Assembly (NCBI GenBank): GCA_030950085.1 | Contig: JAUZRW010000071.1 | Location: forward strand, 1 to 41,140 | Reading direction: 5' to 3' | DNA: 41,140 bases | DNA from: Anaerolineae bacterium | Lineage (GTDB): Bacteria; Chloroflexota; Anaerolineae; Aggregatilineales; Phototrophicaceae | Shown: positions 7,436 to 17,696 of the stretch, piece by piece | Position numbering within the stretch: position 1 is the first letter of the stretch | Layout of the letters: every line of letters begins with the position of its first letter | Position numbers and translations under genes: made by a program | The notes under the pieces: generated by a model | The model's database searches: none | The model's input: only the letters and a program-made list of their open reading frames with translations | What the model was told of the DNA's origin: nothing

Positions 7436-9832
7436 ATGACATATAACATACAAAAAGCTGCTGTACTCGGCTCAGGAACAATGGGGAGTGGCATCGCGGC
7501 TCTATTAGCCAGTGTCGGAGTCGATGTTTTGCTGCTGGATATGCCAGCCAAAGATACGAGTTCTGGCGACTCTGCCAGCAAACGAAATGCTATCGTCTAT
7601 GGCAACCTTAAGGCATTAAAAAAGGCACGCCCATCACAGATTTTCAGTGCTGATGATATGAGCCGTATTCATGCAGGCAATTTTGAAGATGATTTAGATA
7701 AATTAGCCGATGCTGATTGGGTGATTGAAGTCATTATCGAAAATCTGGCTATCAAGAAAAGCCTAATGGCAAAAGTCGCCGAAGCGATTGGCGAAGACAC
7801 GATTGTCACAACCAATACATCCGGGTTGCCGATTCATGATATTGCGGAAGATTTGGACGAAAACTTCACACGCCGCTTTATGGGGACACACTTTTTCAAT
7901 CCGCCGCGTTATTTGCACCTACTAGAAGTGATTCCGCATAGCAACACTGACCCTGAACTTGTCGCATTCATGCAAGAATACGGCACAAGCACACTCGGTA
8001 AGGGTGTCGTTATTTGTAAAGATACGCCCAATTTCATTGGCAATCGCTTTATGACGATGACCGGCTCACAGGCAATGAATTACGCGATGGACAATGGCTA
8101 CACTATAGAAGAAGTCGATGCCATTACGGGGCCCCTCATTGGTCGCCCCAAGACAGCCACTTTTAACCTCAATGACCTTGTGGGCTACGATGTGGCGGTT
8201 TATGTCGGACGTAATTTGTACGATGCTATCCCTGATGACCCAGCCCGTGACATTCTCCACAATGAGAAAGTCACTGAACTGTCACAGTATATGCTCGATA
8301 ACAACATGCTAGGGCGCAAAACGGGTGGCGGATTTTATCAGATGCGGCGCGACGGTGGCAAAAAAGAACTCTGGGCGCTGAATCTACAAACGAAAGAATA
8401 TGAAGCTCCGACAAAAGTTCGTTTTGAGAGTGTGGGCAAGCATCGTAAAGTTGAGCCATTGGGCGAACGTATCCGCTTGATGATTAACGAAGATGACCGC
8501 GCCGGACAATACCTCTGGCATCATCACGCCTTCTACCTAGCCTATGCCTCACAACGAGTACCGGAAATCACCGATAGTCTCTTCAATGTTGATAACGCCC
8601 AAAAATGGGGTTTTGCCCATAAAATGGGACCCTTTGAAATCTGGGATGCTATTGGTGTTCGCGAGACTGTGCCGCAATTTGAAGCGGCAGGGTATCCGGT
8701 AGCCGATTGGGTGAAAGAGATGCTTGAAAAAGGTTATGAAACCTTCTATCAGACGAATGATAGTGGCAAAGTGGTCGCTTACTATAGCCCACAAACAGGC
8801 GACTATGTGCCGCTTATACGTGACCCCCGTGAAATCCGTATCGCTGACCTCAAAGCCGAAGGTAAGCAAATCTGGTCAAATGGTGATGGCAATATCTATG
8901 ATATGGGTGATGGCGTGTTGCTCTGGGAATTTGCTACAAAGGGCAATACCATCACGACTGGTTATGTTGAGGCGGGTTACAAGGCGCTTGAATTACTGGA
9001 AGAGAATGATGACTGCGTGGCATTGGTCATTGGCAATGAAGCGAACGATTACGGTTTTGGTGCGAATCTCGATATGAATACGCTGATGGCAAGTGGTAAT
9101 CCGCTTGATGTGATTGAAGAAATGCTCGAAAGCCTACAGCAACTCACGCTTAAGCTGAAATATGGCAAAAAACCAACCATTGCTGCGCCATCAGGACGAG
9201 CATTAGGCGGTAGTTGCGAAATGATTATGGCGGCCAATGCCGTTGTCGCTCACGTTGAAAGCTATATGGGGCAAACCGAAGTCGGGATTGGACTTGTTCC
9301 GGCTGGTGGTGGTTGTAAAGAATTGGTGCGCCGTGTGGTCAATCCGGTTGTGGCGCGAGGCGGCGATGCTCGTCAACCCTTACGACAAGTTTTTGAGACT
9401 TTGGCGACGGCTAAAGTTGCCGAATCAGCCATGCAAGCGCGTGAACTCGGTTTCATTGCAGACGATGATAAAATTGTTATGAACCGTGACTTGCTCCTCG
9501 GTTTGGCGAAAGAATTTGCCATCGGTTATGCCAAAACTTATGAACAACAAGCGCCTGAAAAAGTATGGGCTTCGGGGCGCGATGTTTATGCCGCGATGCT
9601 GCTCGGTTTAGAAGGTTTCCGTGAAGCAGGCTTTGCCTCTGACCATGATAAACTCATCGGGCAAAAGTTGGCAAAAATTGTCACAGGGGGCGCATTAGCA
9701 GAACCGCAGTTTATCAGCCAACAAGTATTCTTGAACCTCGAAAAACAGGTTTTCAAGGAACTCATCACGGAACAGAAAACAATGGAACGTATCATGCACA
9801 CGCTATCGACGGGCAAGCCGCTACGGAATTAA
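7436..9832 (+). CDS. fadN: FadN-type 3-hydroxyacyl-CoA dehydrogenase / enoyl-CoA hydratase
   Basis: This 798-aa bifunctional beta-oxidation enzyme has the domain order of Bacillus FadN, not of E. coli FadB: NAD-binding dehydrogenase first (GSGTMG at 12-17), C-terminal dehydrogenase domains, and the crotonase domain last (about 490-690). His152 in the THFFNP motif is the dehydrogenase catalytic residue. Glu595 (GGSCE) and Glu615 (TEVGIG) are 20 residues apart, matching the two catalytic glutamates of the FadB hydratase. It hydrates enoyl-CoA and oxidises 3-hydroxyacyl-CoA. ATG 7436 is chosen over TTG 7415 because the conserved protein begins there; AAAAGGAAA lies upstream. It forms a pair with fadA. 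Confidence 0.93.
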   Translation: MTYNIQKAAVLGSGTMGSGIAALLASVGVDVLLLDMPAKDTSSGDSASKRNAIVYGNLKALKKARPSQIFSADDMSRIHAGNFEDDLDKLADADWVIEVIIENLAIKKSLMAKVAEAIGEDTIVTTNTSGLPIHDIAEDLDENFTRRFMGTHFFNPPRYLHLLEVIPHSNTDPELVAFMQEYGTSTLGKGVVICKDTPNFIGNRFMTMTGSQAMNYAMDNGYTIEEVDAITGPLIGRPKTATFNLNDLVGYDVAVYVGRNLYDAIPDDPARDILHNEKVTELSQYMLDNNMLGRKTGGGFYQMRRDGGKKELWALNLQTKEYEAPTKVRFESVGKHRKVEPLGERIRLMINEDDRAGQYLWHHHAFYLAYASQRVPEITDSLFNVDNAQKWGFAHKMGPFEIWDAIGVRETVPQFEAAGYPVADWVKEMLEKGYETFYQTNDSGKVVAYYSPQTGDYVPLIRDPREIRIADLKAEGKQIWSNGDGNIYDMGDGVLLWEFATKGNTITTGYVEAGYKALELLEENDDCVALVIGNEANDYGFGANLDMNTLMASGNPLDVIEEMLESLQQLTLKLKYGKKPTIAAPSGRALGGSCEMIMAANAVVAHVESYMGQTEVGIGLVPAGGGCKELVRRVVNPVVARGGDARQPLRQVFETLATAKVAESAMQARELGFIADDDKIVMNRDLLLGLAKEFAIGYAKTYEQQAPEKVWASGRDVYAAMLLGLEGFREAGFASDHDKLIGQKLAKIVTGGALAEPQFISQQVFLNLEKQVFKELITEQKTMERIMHTLSTGKPLRN

Positions 9833-9849
9833 TACGACAAACAAGTAAG

Positions 9850-9881
9850 AGGCATTGTGCCTAAAAACATCCAATCAGTAA
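9850..9881 (+). repeat. Degenerate third copy of the 97-bp element core
   Basis: AGGCATTGTGCCT, followed by AAAAACATCCAATC and AGTAAG, tracks the core and right half of the 97-bp element (AGGCATTGCGCCC, then AAAAACAC...AATC, TCAAG) with several changes. It sits in the short gap between fadN and fadA. The hairpin is reduced to AGGC/GCCT. Confidence 0.5.
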
Positions 9882-9903
9882 GCAAATGAGAAAAGGTTTT
9901 GAT

Positions 9904-11097
9904 ATGGCTGAAATGAAAGAAGCAGTAATTGTCGCAGCAAGCCGTACCGCAGTTGGTAAAGCATTACGTGGCATTACCAAAAATGCGCGTTCCGATGAAA
10001 TGATGGCGACGGTTATCCAAGATTTGTTGAAAAAGACCGATGGCAAACTTGACCCCAGCGAAATTGATGATTTGATTGTCGGTTGTGCTATGCCAGAAGG
10101 CTCACAGGGCTTGAATTTTGCGCGTGTGATTGCTTTGCGTGCTGGTCTCCCTGTTGATGTACCGGGGCAAACTGTCAATCGCTTTTGTTCGAGCGGCTTA
10201 CAAACGATTGCCATGGCAGCCAATAGCATTATGGTCAATCAAGCCGATATTGTGCTGGCAGGCGGGGCAGAGTCAATGTCGAGTGTGCCGATGAGTGGGC
10301 ATCATATCAGCCCCAATCCTTATATGGCAGAAAGTGACCCCCACGTCTATATGAGCATGGGATTGACCGCCGAACGGGTTGCGAGTGAATTTGGTGTTAA
10401 TCGCCAAGACCAAGATGAATTTGCCGCGTGGAGTCATGAAAAAGTAGCCAAAGCCACGGATGCCGGATACTTCGCGCAAGAAATTGTGCCGTTTGAGTGG
10501 GAAGAGACTGTACTCGGTGATGACGGAATGCCTACAACAGTCACGATGCGTCTGACAGAAGATGAGCATTTGCGGCGCGGCACAACAGCCGAGATTCTCG
10601 GTGGCTTGCGCCCTGTTTTCAAACCCGACGGGTCGGTTACAGCCGGAAACAGTAGTCCTCTCAGTGATGGGGCTGCCGGAGTGATTATCATGTCTCGTCA
10701 AAAAGCAGAAGAACTCGGTCTGACACCCTTAGCACGTTTTGTCAGTTTTGCTGTCGCCGGTGTGCGTCCCGAAATTATGGGGGTGGGTCCCATCAAGGCA
10801 GTGCCGAAAGTGCTAGAGCGTACCGGACTGTCACTCGACAATATCGACCTGATTGAACTCAACGAAGCGTTTGCCTCACAATCATTAGCTGTTTTGCGCG
10901 AACTGGAAATTGACCTCGAAAAAGTCAATGTCAATGGTGGCGCGATTGCACTCGGTCATCCCTTAGGTTGCACAGGCGCGAAACTCACCGTCCAACTCAT
11001 CAATGAGATGAAACGCCGCGATAGCAAATATGGCATGGTGACAATGTGCATCGGCGGCGGTATGGGCGCGGCTGGCATCTTCGAGAATTTGAATTGA
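9904..11097 (+). CDS. fadA: Acetyl-CoA acyltransferase (3-ketoacyl-CoA thiolase)
   Basis: This 397-aa thiolase cleaves 3-ketoacyl-CoA in the last step of beta-oxidation. Nucleophile Cys95 lies in NRFCSSGLQ, the His in NEAF context is replaced by the usual NEAFASQ loop, the catalytic His lies in GHPLGCTGAK, and the second Cys in MCIGGGMG. ATG 9904 is preferred because AAAAGG lies seven bases upstream; ATG 9886 lacks a ribosome site. It follows fadN by about 70 bases and ends before a strong terminator, so fadN-fadA is a likely operon. Confidence 0.94.
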   Translation: MAEMKEAVIVAASRTAVGKALRGITKNARSDEMMATVIQDLLKKTDGKLDPSEIDDLIVGCAMPEGSQGLNFARVIALRAGLPVDVPGQTVNRFCSSGLQTIAMAANSIMVNQADIVLAGGAESMSSVPMSGHHISPNPYMAESDPHVYMSMGLTAERVASEFGVNRQDQDEFAAWSHEKVAKATDAGYFAQEIVPFEWEETVLGDDGMPTTVTMRLTEDEHLRRGTTAEILGGLRPVFKPDGSVTAGNSSPLSDGAAGVIIMSRQKAEELGLTPLARFVSFAVAGVRPEIMGVGPIKAVPKVLERTGLSLDNIDLIELNEAFASQSLAVLRELEIDLEKVNVNGGAIALGHPLGCTGAKLTVQLINEMKRRDSKYGMVTMCIGGGMGAAGIFENLN

Positions 11098-11130
11098 TAT
11101 TAAGTAATCACTTCATGTTTTAGACTCAAG

Positions 11131-11159
11131 AGAGCAGCTTCAAGTTGCTCTTTTGTTTT
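11131..11159 (+). terminator. Intrinsic terminator after fadA
   Basis: AGAGCAGC (11131-11138) pairs with GTTGCTCT (11144-11151) through eight pairs, one of them G-U, with a 5-base loop, followed by TTTGTTTT. Confidence 0.8.
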
Positions 11160-11258
11160 ATAATGACTATTGTGCATGAGCGATTTTTATATAAGATTAT
11201 TAACATTAACTTTACTTGTTACACATATTTGAAATGCACCCATTAAATAGGCTAATTC

Positions 11259-14200
11259 ATGTCATCAGAAAATACTAAAGGCTCACTCTGGAACAAATGG
11301 GATTTACATATTCACACCCCCGCATCATATTTTTGGAACGAGAAACATCGTTATAACGAAATTACGGATAGAGAAGTTATCCAAGTCATTGAGAAAATCA
11401 ATGAGATAGATGTTGAAGTTGTTGCTATCCAAGATTATTGGACATTTGATGGCTATATTAGGCTGCGAAAATTTCTTGAAAGCGGCAAATCTGTTACCAC
11501 TGATAAGCTAATTCTTCCGGGCATGGAATTGCGTATTGAGGCTCCAACAGATTACCGACTGAACATACATGTGGTGCTTTCAGATGATTTTAAGGAACAG
11601 GAACTTATAGAATTTCAAAATCTCCTGCGAATTAGAGAGTTAGACCGCCCACCATCACGAGATGCTATGATTCAACTTTGTGATTGGCTTGGTGAGGCCA
11701 AGGCTGCAAGAATTGGGGGTAAAACTCTAAATGACATGACCCAAAATGAAAAACATTTAGTGGGTGCAAGGACAGCCGAAATCACTCTCAATTCACTCGA
11801 GCAAGCACTCCAACGTTTTGAGGGACGAGTATTACTGTTACTTCCATATGATGTTTACCATGGCATAGACAAACTGAATTGGAAAGAACATCCGTTATTC
11901 GATACTCATTTACTGCGTACAGCACATATTTATGAAACAAGAGCTACTGAAACAATACAACTTTTCAATGGTATAAAAACCCCAAAGAATGAAGGGTATT
12001 TTGATGACTTTTACTCATCAATAGGCGAGAGACCCAAGCCTTGTGTTCGTGGAAGTGACGCACATAAATTTGATGAGTATGGACAATTTCATGGAAATCT
12101 TAGAAACATAACATGGATAAAAGCAGAACCTACTTTTGAAGGTCTATTGCGAGCATTGGAGGAACCTGTTGATAGAGTGTTCATGGGCGAAGAACCGGAA
12201 CAACTGCGCCGTGTGCGAAATAATAAAACAAAGTATATTTCCTCACTAACACTTAGCAAGACAGACAATAGCATAGATGATGTATGGTTTGATGGACATG
12301 AATTAGAATTTAATTCTGGCTTAGTTGCCGTAATTGGAAATAAAGGTAGCGGCAAAAGTGCGCTTACAGATATTCTTGCTTTTTTAGGACACTCAGAACG
12401 TGAAAAAGGAGACTTTGGTTTTCTCAGTAAATTTCGTCAGAAATCAACCAAGGGATTAGCTAAAAAATTTGAGGGTATGTTGCAGTGGGTAGATGGTTCT
12501 ATTAGCCAGAATAACTTAGACACTAAAGACAAATCTAGTTCTGAAAGTGTATTATATATACCTCAGCAGTTTTTTGAAACAATTTGTAATGAGACAGAAA
12601 TAAGAGAAGATGGTCGCTTCTATAAAGAACTGAAAAAAGTCATTTTCTCACACGTTGACTCAGGTGAACGACTAGGGTGTGATACGCTTGATGAGTTGAT
12701 GAACAAACGGACTGATGAACGGGTTGATTTTATTCGTTCTTTGCGTCAAGAGCTTGCTCGGCTGAACGAGGAGATAATTGACCTTGAACACAAAGTTTCA
12801 GGTGCTTATTCTCTTGAGATTAAGCAAAAGTTAGATGGAAAATGGAAACAATTGAAAGCCAACAGAACTGCCAGACCTAGTTTGGTTAGCGAACCCAGCG
12901 AAAATCCAGAAATTACCAAAGAAATTGAGGCTAAACGAACCCAAAAACAGTCCATACAAGTGGACTATGATAAATTTAGCCAACTTAAGGGGGTAAACAA
13001 CCAACAACGCAACGCTGCGGAAAAACTATCGACATTGTTAGACCGTTTGCAGAATGGTTACGAACAGTTCAAGAAAAATGCAGAGGATGAATTAGCTGCA
13101 CTCAAAATTGAGGTTTCTAAACTTGTAACTTTTGAAATTCATCATAATATCCTTGATGCAAAGAACGATGAATTGAATCAAGTTAACATAGACTTAGAGA
13201 CAAAAATAGATGGATTCATGTCGCAAATTGAGACACTTGATGAAGAGATTCTGTCTGCTCAAGAGGAATTACATGGCGCTCATGCAGAATATCAAAGCTA
13301 TTTGCAAGAATTACAGAACTGGATGGAATCAAGGCGTACAATAATTGGTAATGAAGATAGGGAAGGGTCACTTCTCTATTACCGTTCGCTACGTTCAAAG
13401 ATAGTCAACAAATACCCAAGCCTTCTTGAAAGAAAAAAGTCGGAACGTTTGAATAAAATGAAAGATATATTCGGTGAAATTGAAAAGCTCAAACAAACGC
13501 AGGAAGAATTGTTTTCGAGGGTACGCGAATATATGCGAAATGAAGTTCACATTATAAATGAATACGATATTTCATTTGAAGTCTCTATAGATATGCAAAC
13601 TGATTTTGTTGATAGGTTTCTGAGGCATATATATCAAGGAATCCGCGGCACATTCTATGGTGCTGATGAAGGTAGAAAAATTACGACTGATTGTGCGAGT
13701 ATCTATGACTTCAATCTATGGGAGAACATCCCAAAATTTATTGAAGATTTGATTGACCGACTTAAATACGATTATCGTGACCACGAAAAACGTGAAAATG
13801 ATGTTAAGCGTCAATTGATGCGAGATGTTTCATTGCAAGAATTGTACGATTTTCTATATGGATTGGACTACCTTAAACCAAACTATATGTTGAAACTTAG
13901 CGGACGTGATTTGGTGCAACTTTCGCCCGGTGAGCGAGGTATATTATTGTTGATTTTCTATCTTTTGATTGACAGAGATGATAGACCACTTCTGATTGAC
14001 CAGCCAGAGGAAAATCTCGATAATCAGTCAATATATGAAATGCTTGTTGATTGTATCAAGGTAGCGAAGCGAAATCGACAGATTATTATGATCACACATA
14101 ATCCAAATCTAGCCGTTGTATGCGATGCTGACCAAATCATTTATGCCGAAATGGATAAAGAAAACAAGAATAAGATTACATATCGAACAGGGGCTATTGA

Positions 14201-14300
14201 AAGCAAGTGGGTTAACAAAAAACTTGTCGATATTCTTGAAGGTACATGGCCTGCATTCATGAAACGGGAAGCGGCTTACCAATCGGGCAATTGTTGGTGA
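11259..14300 (+). CDS. TrlF-type PHP domain / SMC-like AAA ATPase
   Basis: The 1013-aa protein begins with a PHP-type metallo-hydrolase domain (WDLHIHTPASY, His17 and His19; later GSDAH). An ABC/SMC-type ATPase follows, with Walker A GNKGSGKS at 360-367. A long coiled coil (about 500-760) leads to the signature LSPGERG, Walker B LLIDQPEENLD near 911-921, and the ITHNPN switch. This arrangement matches proteins annotated as TrlF family. SMC-like ATPases joined to a hydrolase often act on nucleic acids, in repair or phage defence; that role is inferred. The gene is AT-richer than its neighbours and stands alone between a terminator and a hairpin, which suggests horizontal gain. Confidence 0.8.
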   Translation: MSSENTKGSLWNKWDLHIHTPASYFWNEKHRYNEITDREVIQVIEKINEIDVEVVAIQDYWTFDGYIRLRKFLESGKSVTTDKLILPGMELRIEAPTDYRLNIHVVLSDDFKEQELIEFQNLLRIRELDRPPSRDAMIQLCDWLGEAKAARIGGKTLNDMTQNEKHLVGARTAEITLNSLEQALQRFEGRVLLLLPYDVYHGIDKLNWKEHPLFDTHLLRTAHIYETRATETIQLFNGIKTPKNEGYFDDFYSSIGERPKPCVRGSDAHKFDEYGQFHGNLRNITWIKAEPTFEGLLRALEEPVDRVFMGEEPEQLRRVRNNKTKYISSLTLSKTDNSIDDVWFDGHELEFNSGLVAVIGNKGSGKSALTDILAFLGHSEREKGDFGFLSKFRQKSTKGLAKKFEGMLQWVDGSISQNNLDTKDKSSSESVLYIPQQFFETICNETEIREDGRFYKELKKVIFSHVDSGERLGCDTLDELMNKRTDERVDFIRSLRQELARLNEEIIDLEHKVSGAYSLEIKQKLDGKWKQLKANRTARPSLVSEPSENPEITKEIEAKRTQKQSIQVDYDKFSQLKGVNNQQRNAAEKLSTLLDRLQNGYEQFKKNAEDELAALKIEVSKLVTFEIHHNILDAKNDELNQVNIDLETKIDGFMSQIETLDEEILSAQEELHGAHAEYQSYLQELQNWMESRRTIIGNEDREGSLLYYRSLRSKIVNKYPSLLERKKSERLNKMKDIFGEIEKLKQTQEELFSRVREYMRNEVHIINEYDISFEVSIDMQTDFVDRFLRHIYQGIRGTFYGADEGRKITTDCASIYDFNLWENIPKFIEDLIDRLKYDYRDHEKRENDVKRQLMRDVSLQELYDFLYGLDYLKPNYMLKLSGRDLVQLSPGERGILLLIFYLLIDRDDRPLLIDQPEENLDNQSIYEMLVDCIKVAKRNRQIIMITHNPNLAVVCDADQIIYAEMDKENKNKITYRTGAIESKWVNKKLVDILEGTWPAFMKREAAYQSGNCW

Positions 14301-14308
14301 TTTAGTGA

Positions 14309-14344
14309 GGGTGACAGACATCATGAAATAGGTGTCTGTCACTC
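14309..14344. terminator. Strong hairpin between convergent genes
   Basis: GGGTGACAGACA (14309-14320) pairs with TGTCTGTCACTC (14333-14344) over 12 positions with one G-T, loop 12 bases. The T run on either side is weak, so it may be a bidirectional terminator or a REP-type element. Confidence 0.55.
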
Positions 14345-14410
14345 ATTTTGGATATTGTGTTATCCAATGCAGCACAATTTCCAGAACCGCATGGATTGTA
14401 GTTCTACTAA

Positions 14411-15910
14411 TTAGCGTTCTTGGGCTGTTCCGAGATGGAAGACTGCCACGTAATCGCCAAAAGAATTGTTGCCCGTCATGGTGAAGTTCAGGAATCCGCC
14501 CCATGAATTACTAGCAAGTGGAATATTGAGCATGGCATCAAGGCTGCCGCCGGGTAGCTGGCGATTTTGTGAACGCGAGACATACGAACGCCCTAAAGGT
14601 GCTGATTCACCCCAGCACAAACTGGTATTGCCAGCATCATCACAATAGATAGCTGAACCAGCCTCATCTTGCATGAGATTGTAATCGCCATCAACTAAGG
14701 TAATCACAGCATCAAAAACATTGGTTACAGCGATATTATAGGCTGTTGGTGTCACACCGCTTTCTAGCAAAGCAGGTGAGACATAAAGCGAGAAGGGGTC
14801 GCCCGCACCGTCATTCGATGTTGCAACCATGCCTTCCACAATCACAAGAAATTCGCCACCCATGCCGCCAAATCCGCCTACAGTGAGCGTGATATCGGCG
14901 AAACTGCCGCTATTGTTACTGAAAATCACCTGTGATGAGGTACTGGCTGTGTTGATTTGCCCGGTTGTGGGTAAATTGGCTGAATAGGTTGCCGCAGTGC
15001 TGTCATCGTCATTGCACAGATGATTATTTAATTCATCACGGACGGCTAATACGGGGTCGAAGCCATTAATACCAACGGCTGTAACGCGATATGTTCCACC
15101 GCCACGCTGCTGAATAATAGTCAGGTCGATACCATTTTCGATAACTGTGCCATCCGCACAAGTAAACTGCGTTCCCCATTGCCCTTGATAATCGTTAGCG
15201 CCTGTTGAGCTAGTATCGTTGCCGGAACCACCTTTACCGCCATTACCGCCGGGACCATTGCCGCTACCATCTCCATTACCACTGCCATCTCCACTGCCGC
15301 CGGGCGAAGATGGTGAATTGCTATTGCGAGTGATGGCATACTGAGGAAATTCACCAGCCTCTATACTGGATGGCATCGAGTCAGAGGGTTTGCCTTGCGT
15401 CGTACCCACTAGTTCAACCGCATCAATCTCATTCCAATTGTTAATGCTAGATTGGTCAAGGAAGATGACAACGCCGACAGCTTCTGGTAAGCCACTGGGT
15501 AAATCAATGCTGAACACGCCGGGACAAGCTGTACCGGGGTCAGCACTATTGCGAATCGGAATCGGCTCTCCGCCATCAAGGGGGATAATAGAAATACTGG
15601 TGATGGTGCCGGGATTAAATGTCTGATAGATATTAACCTGTGTCGGCGTGACAGCTTGTTCAAAACCGACAGCAATCGCCTCTTCCGTATCAGTTGTCAG
15701 AGATGCCCACGCATTCGCATTATCTTCACAGGCAAGAACATTCGGTGCGCCTAATGCTTGTTCAGCACTCCATGAGTCATCCGTATATTGACTACTCGCT
15801 TCTGCCGCAGATGCCCACTGTGCAATCTGTATCAGACCGTCACCTTCTTGTGCTGAAACAGCACCAACGGCAACAAAGAGCAGCAGCATGAGTAAAAGTC
15901 GTTTTCTCAT
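14411..15910 (-). CDS. Secreted protein with Gly/Ser linker, unknown function
   Basis: A clear type I signal peptide (MRKRLLLMLLLFVAVGAVSAQ) is followed by a beta-rich domain at about 30-170. It contains SSQYTDDSWSAEQALGAPN and is reminiscent of secreted sugar- or surface-binding modules. A Gly/Ser/Asn-rich linker (about 200-235) leads to a second beta-sandwich-like part with four Cys. GAGGG lies six bases before the ATG. I do not recognise a catalytic motif; an extracellular binding or surface role is a guess. Confidence 0.75.
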   Translation of the reverse strand: MRKRLLLMLLLFVAVGAVSAQEGDGLIQIAQWASAAEASSQYTDDSWSAEQALGAPNVLACEDNANAWASLTTDTEEAIAVGFEQAVTPTQVNIYQTFNPGTITSISIIPLDGGEPIPIRNSADPGTACPGVFSIDLPSGLPEAVGVVIFLDQSSINNWNEIDAVELVGTTQGKPSDSMPSSIEAGEFPQYAITRNSNSPSSPGGSGDGSGNGDGSGNGPGGNGGKGGSGNDTSSTGANDYQGQWGTQFTCADGTVIENGIDLTIIQQRGGGTYRVTAVGINGFDPVLAVRDELNNHLCNDDDSTAATYSANLPTTGQINTASTSSQVIFSNNSGSFADITLTVGGFGGMGGEFLVIVEGMVATSNDGAGDPFSLYVSPALLESGVTPTAYNIAVTNVFDAVITLVDGDYNLMQDEAGSAIYCDDAGNTSLCWGESAPLGRSYVSRSQNRQLPGGSLDAMLNIPLASNSWGGFLNFTMTGNNSFGDYVAVFHLGTAQER

Positions 15911-16139
15911 AAGTTTCCCTCTTTAGTTAAGTTAAGACACTATAACTTTACACCAGAATCGAATACCGTGTACCTTAATAGCATACAAATTGTGTAAATT
16001 CGCTACAGCAAGTGGCAATCAAGCAACGTATCAAGCGTAAGTATCGACTATGACAGTCAGTCTTGTATTCAATACGTCTTTTATTCACCGACGCAATGCA
16101 CACGGTTCAATAGGCATAAAGATTCTTGTTCACATTTTC

Positions 16140-16171
16140 TTTGCGCCTTTTACTCTTTGCATCTTTGCGTT
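16140..16171 (+). repeat. Tandem octamer repeat (TTTGCGNN x4)
   Basis: TTTGCGCC, TTTTACTC, TTTGCATC and TTTGCGTT stand head to tail. The locus is the inverted relative of 6036-6067. The remainder of the gap 15911-16265 shows no gene; a perfect palindrome ATGCCT-GT-AGGCAT (16205-16218) lies 48 bases before lpd and might be an operator. Confidence 0.7.
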
Positions 16172-16265
16172 AAGAATTTTATAAAAACAGAGCGAAGGTT
16201 ACGAATGCCTGTAGGCATGGTAAGATAGACGATATGATTGATGCGAAAATGAGGAGAAATCTTAG

Positions 16266-17666
16266 ATGGCGAAAGATTATGATGTCGTTGTTGTCGGTGC
16301 GGGACCCGGTGGCTATGTTGCCGCGATTCGTGCCAGTCAATTAGGGCTAAAATGTGCGGTTGTGGAGAAGAAATTCTGGGGCGGTGTCTGCCTAAATGTG
16401 GGCTGTATCCCCTCGAAGGCGCTATTGCATAATGCCGAACTTGCGGAGGCTTTCATCCAACATGGCAAAGACTTTGGTATCAGTGGCGATGTCAAGTTCG
16501 ATTATAAGCGAGCATGGGAGCGCAGCCGCGAAGTATCAGCTAAACACGTTAAGGGCGTTCACTACTTGATGAAAAGCAACAAAATCGACGAATATGATGG
16601 TTGGGCAACCTTCAAAGATGCCAATAGTCTTGAAGTCGCTTTGAACGATGGCAAGAAAGAAACACTGAATTTCAAACATGCTGTGATTGCCACAGGTGCA
16701 GTCGATAATACCCTGCCCGGTGTCGAATTCAGTGATAATGTCATCGGCTGGGAAACACAAATCATGACCGATAATCTGCCCAAGAGTATCATCATTGCAG
16801 GCGGCGGAGTCATTGGGATTGAATTCAGCTATATCATGGCGAATTACGGTGTTGATGTCACGATTGTTGAATTTATGAATCAGGTCTTGCCGAATGAAGA
16901 TAAAGATGTTGTTAAACAACTCACCCGTGCGTATAAGAAGTTGGGTGTCAAAATCCTGACAGGAACAGCTGTCAAGTCGATTGAAGACACTGGCAAGGGC
17001 GTTAAGGTCACAGTTGAAGACCGCAAAAAAGGCGAAACCAAAGTCCTTGAGGCAGATAGAGCGATGGTGGCGATTGGCTTCAAGCCGCGCACGACAGGCT
17101 TTGGGCTGGAAAATACAGGCGTGAAACTGACCGAACGCGGCGCAATTGACATCAATAGCAAAATGCAAACCAACATACCGCATATCTACGCCATTGGTGA
17201 TGTAACAGCAAAACTGATGTTAGCCCATGTCGCCGAAACGATGGGGATTGTGGCTGCTGAAAATATCGCAGGCGCAGAAACTGTCGAACTCGATTTTGAC
17301 TTTATGCCGCGTGCAATTTACTGTACCCCACAAATTGCCTCCTTTGGTTACACCGAAGAACAGGCAAAAGAAAAAGGCTACGAAATCAACGTCGCAAAAT
17401 TCCCGTTTCAGGCGAATGGCAAAGCGAGTGGTCTTGGCAACAATATCGGTTTCGTCAAGTTGATTAGCGATAAAAAATACGGCGAAATTCTTGGCGCGCA
17501 TATGATTGGTGTCGGTGTGACTGAATTACTGCCAGAATTGACCCTTGCCCGTCAATGGGAACTGACGGGACACGAAATTGCCCGTAATGTTCATGCCCAC
17601 CCAACTTTGAGTGAAGCTCTCAAAGAAGCGGCACACGGTCTCGAAGGCAAGATGATTAATCTATAG
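16266..17666 (+). CDS. lpdA: Dihydrolipoyl dehydrogenase (E3)
   Basis: This 466-aa flavoprotein disulfide reductase reoxidises the lipoyl groups of 2-oxoacid dehydrogenase complexes with NAD. It shows the FAD motif GAGPGG (11-16), the redox pair Cys42/Cys47 in [13 protein letters not shown], an NAD site GGGVIG, the AIGDV motif, and the C-terminal His445/Glu450 pair of HPTLSE. GAGGAG precedes the ATG by nine bases. The matching E1 and E2 genes are about 4 kb away on the opposite strand, so E3 is transcribed separately and may be shared by several complexes. Confidence 0.95.
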   Translation: MAKDYDVVVVGAGPGGYVAAIRASQLGLKCAVVEKKFWGGVCLNVGCIPSKALLHNAELAEAFIQHGKDFGISGDVKFDYKRAWERSREVSAKHVKGVHYLMKSNKIDEYDGWATFKDANSLEVALNDGKKETLNFKHAVIATGAVDNTLPGVEFSDNVIGWETQIMTDNLPKSIIIAGGGVIGIEFSYIMANYGVDVTIVEFMNQVLPNEDKDVVKQLTRAYKKLGVKILTGTAVKSIEDTGKGVKVTVEDRKKGETKVLEADRAMVAIGFKPRTTGFGLENTGVKLTERGAIDINSKMQTNIPHIYAIGDVTAKLMLAHVAETMGIVAAENIAGAETVELDFDFMPRAIYCTPQIASFGYTEEQAKEKGYEINVAKFPFQANGKASGLGNNIGFVKLISDKKYGEILGAHMIGVGVTELLPELTLARQWELTGHEIARNVHAHPTLSEALKEAAHGLEGKMINL

Positions 17667-17696
17667 CCACGTAGCTTTCAATAATTTGGACTCAGC

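Noticed and set aside
7258-7446. Open frame of 62 aa upstream of fadN.
   Set aside because: It is translated repeat sequence, sharing its peptide with the frame at 22-297.
16536-17183. Open frame of 215 aa antisense to lpdA.
   Set aside because: It is the reverse-strand shadow of a certain gene.
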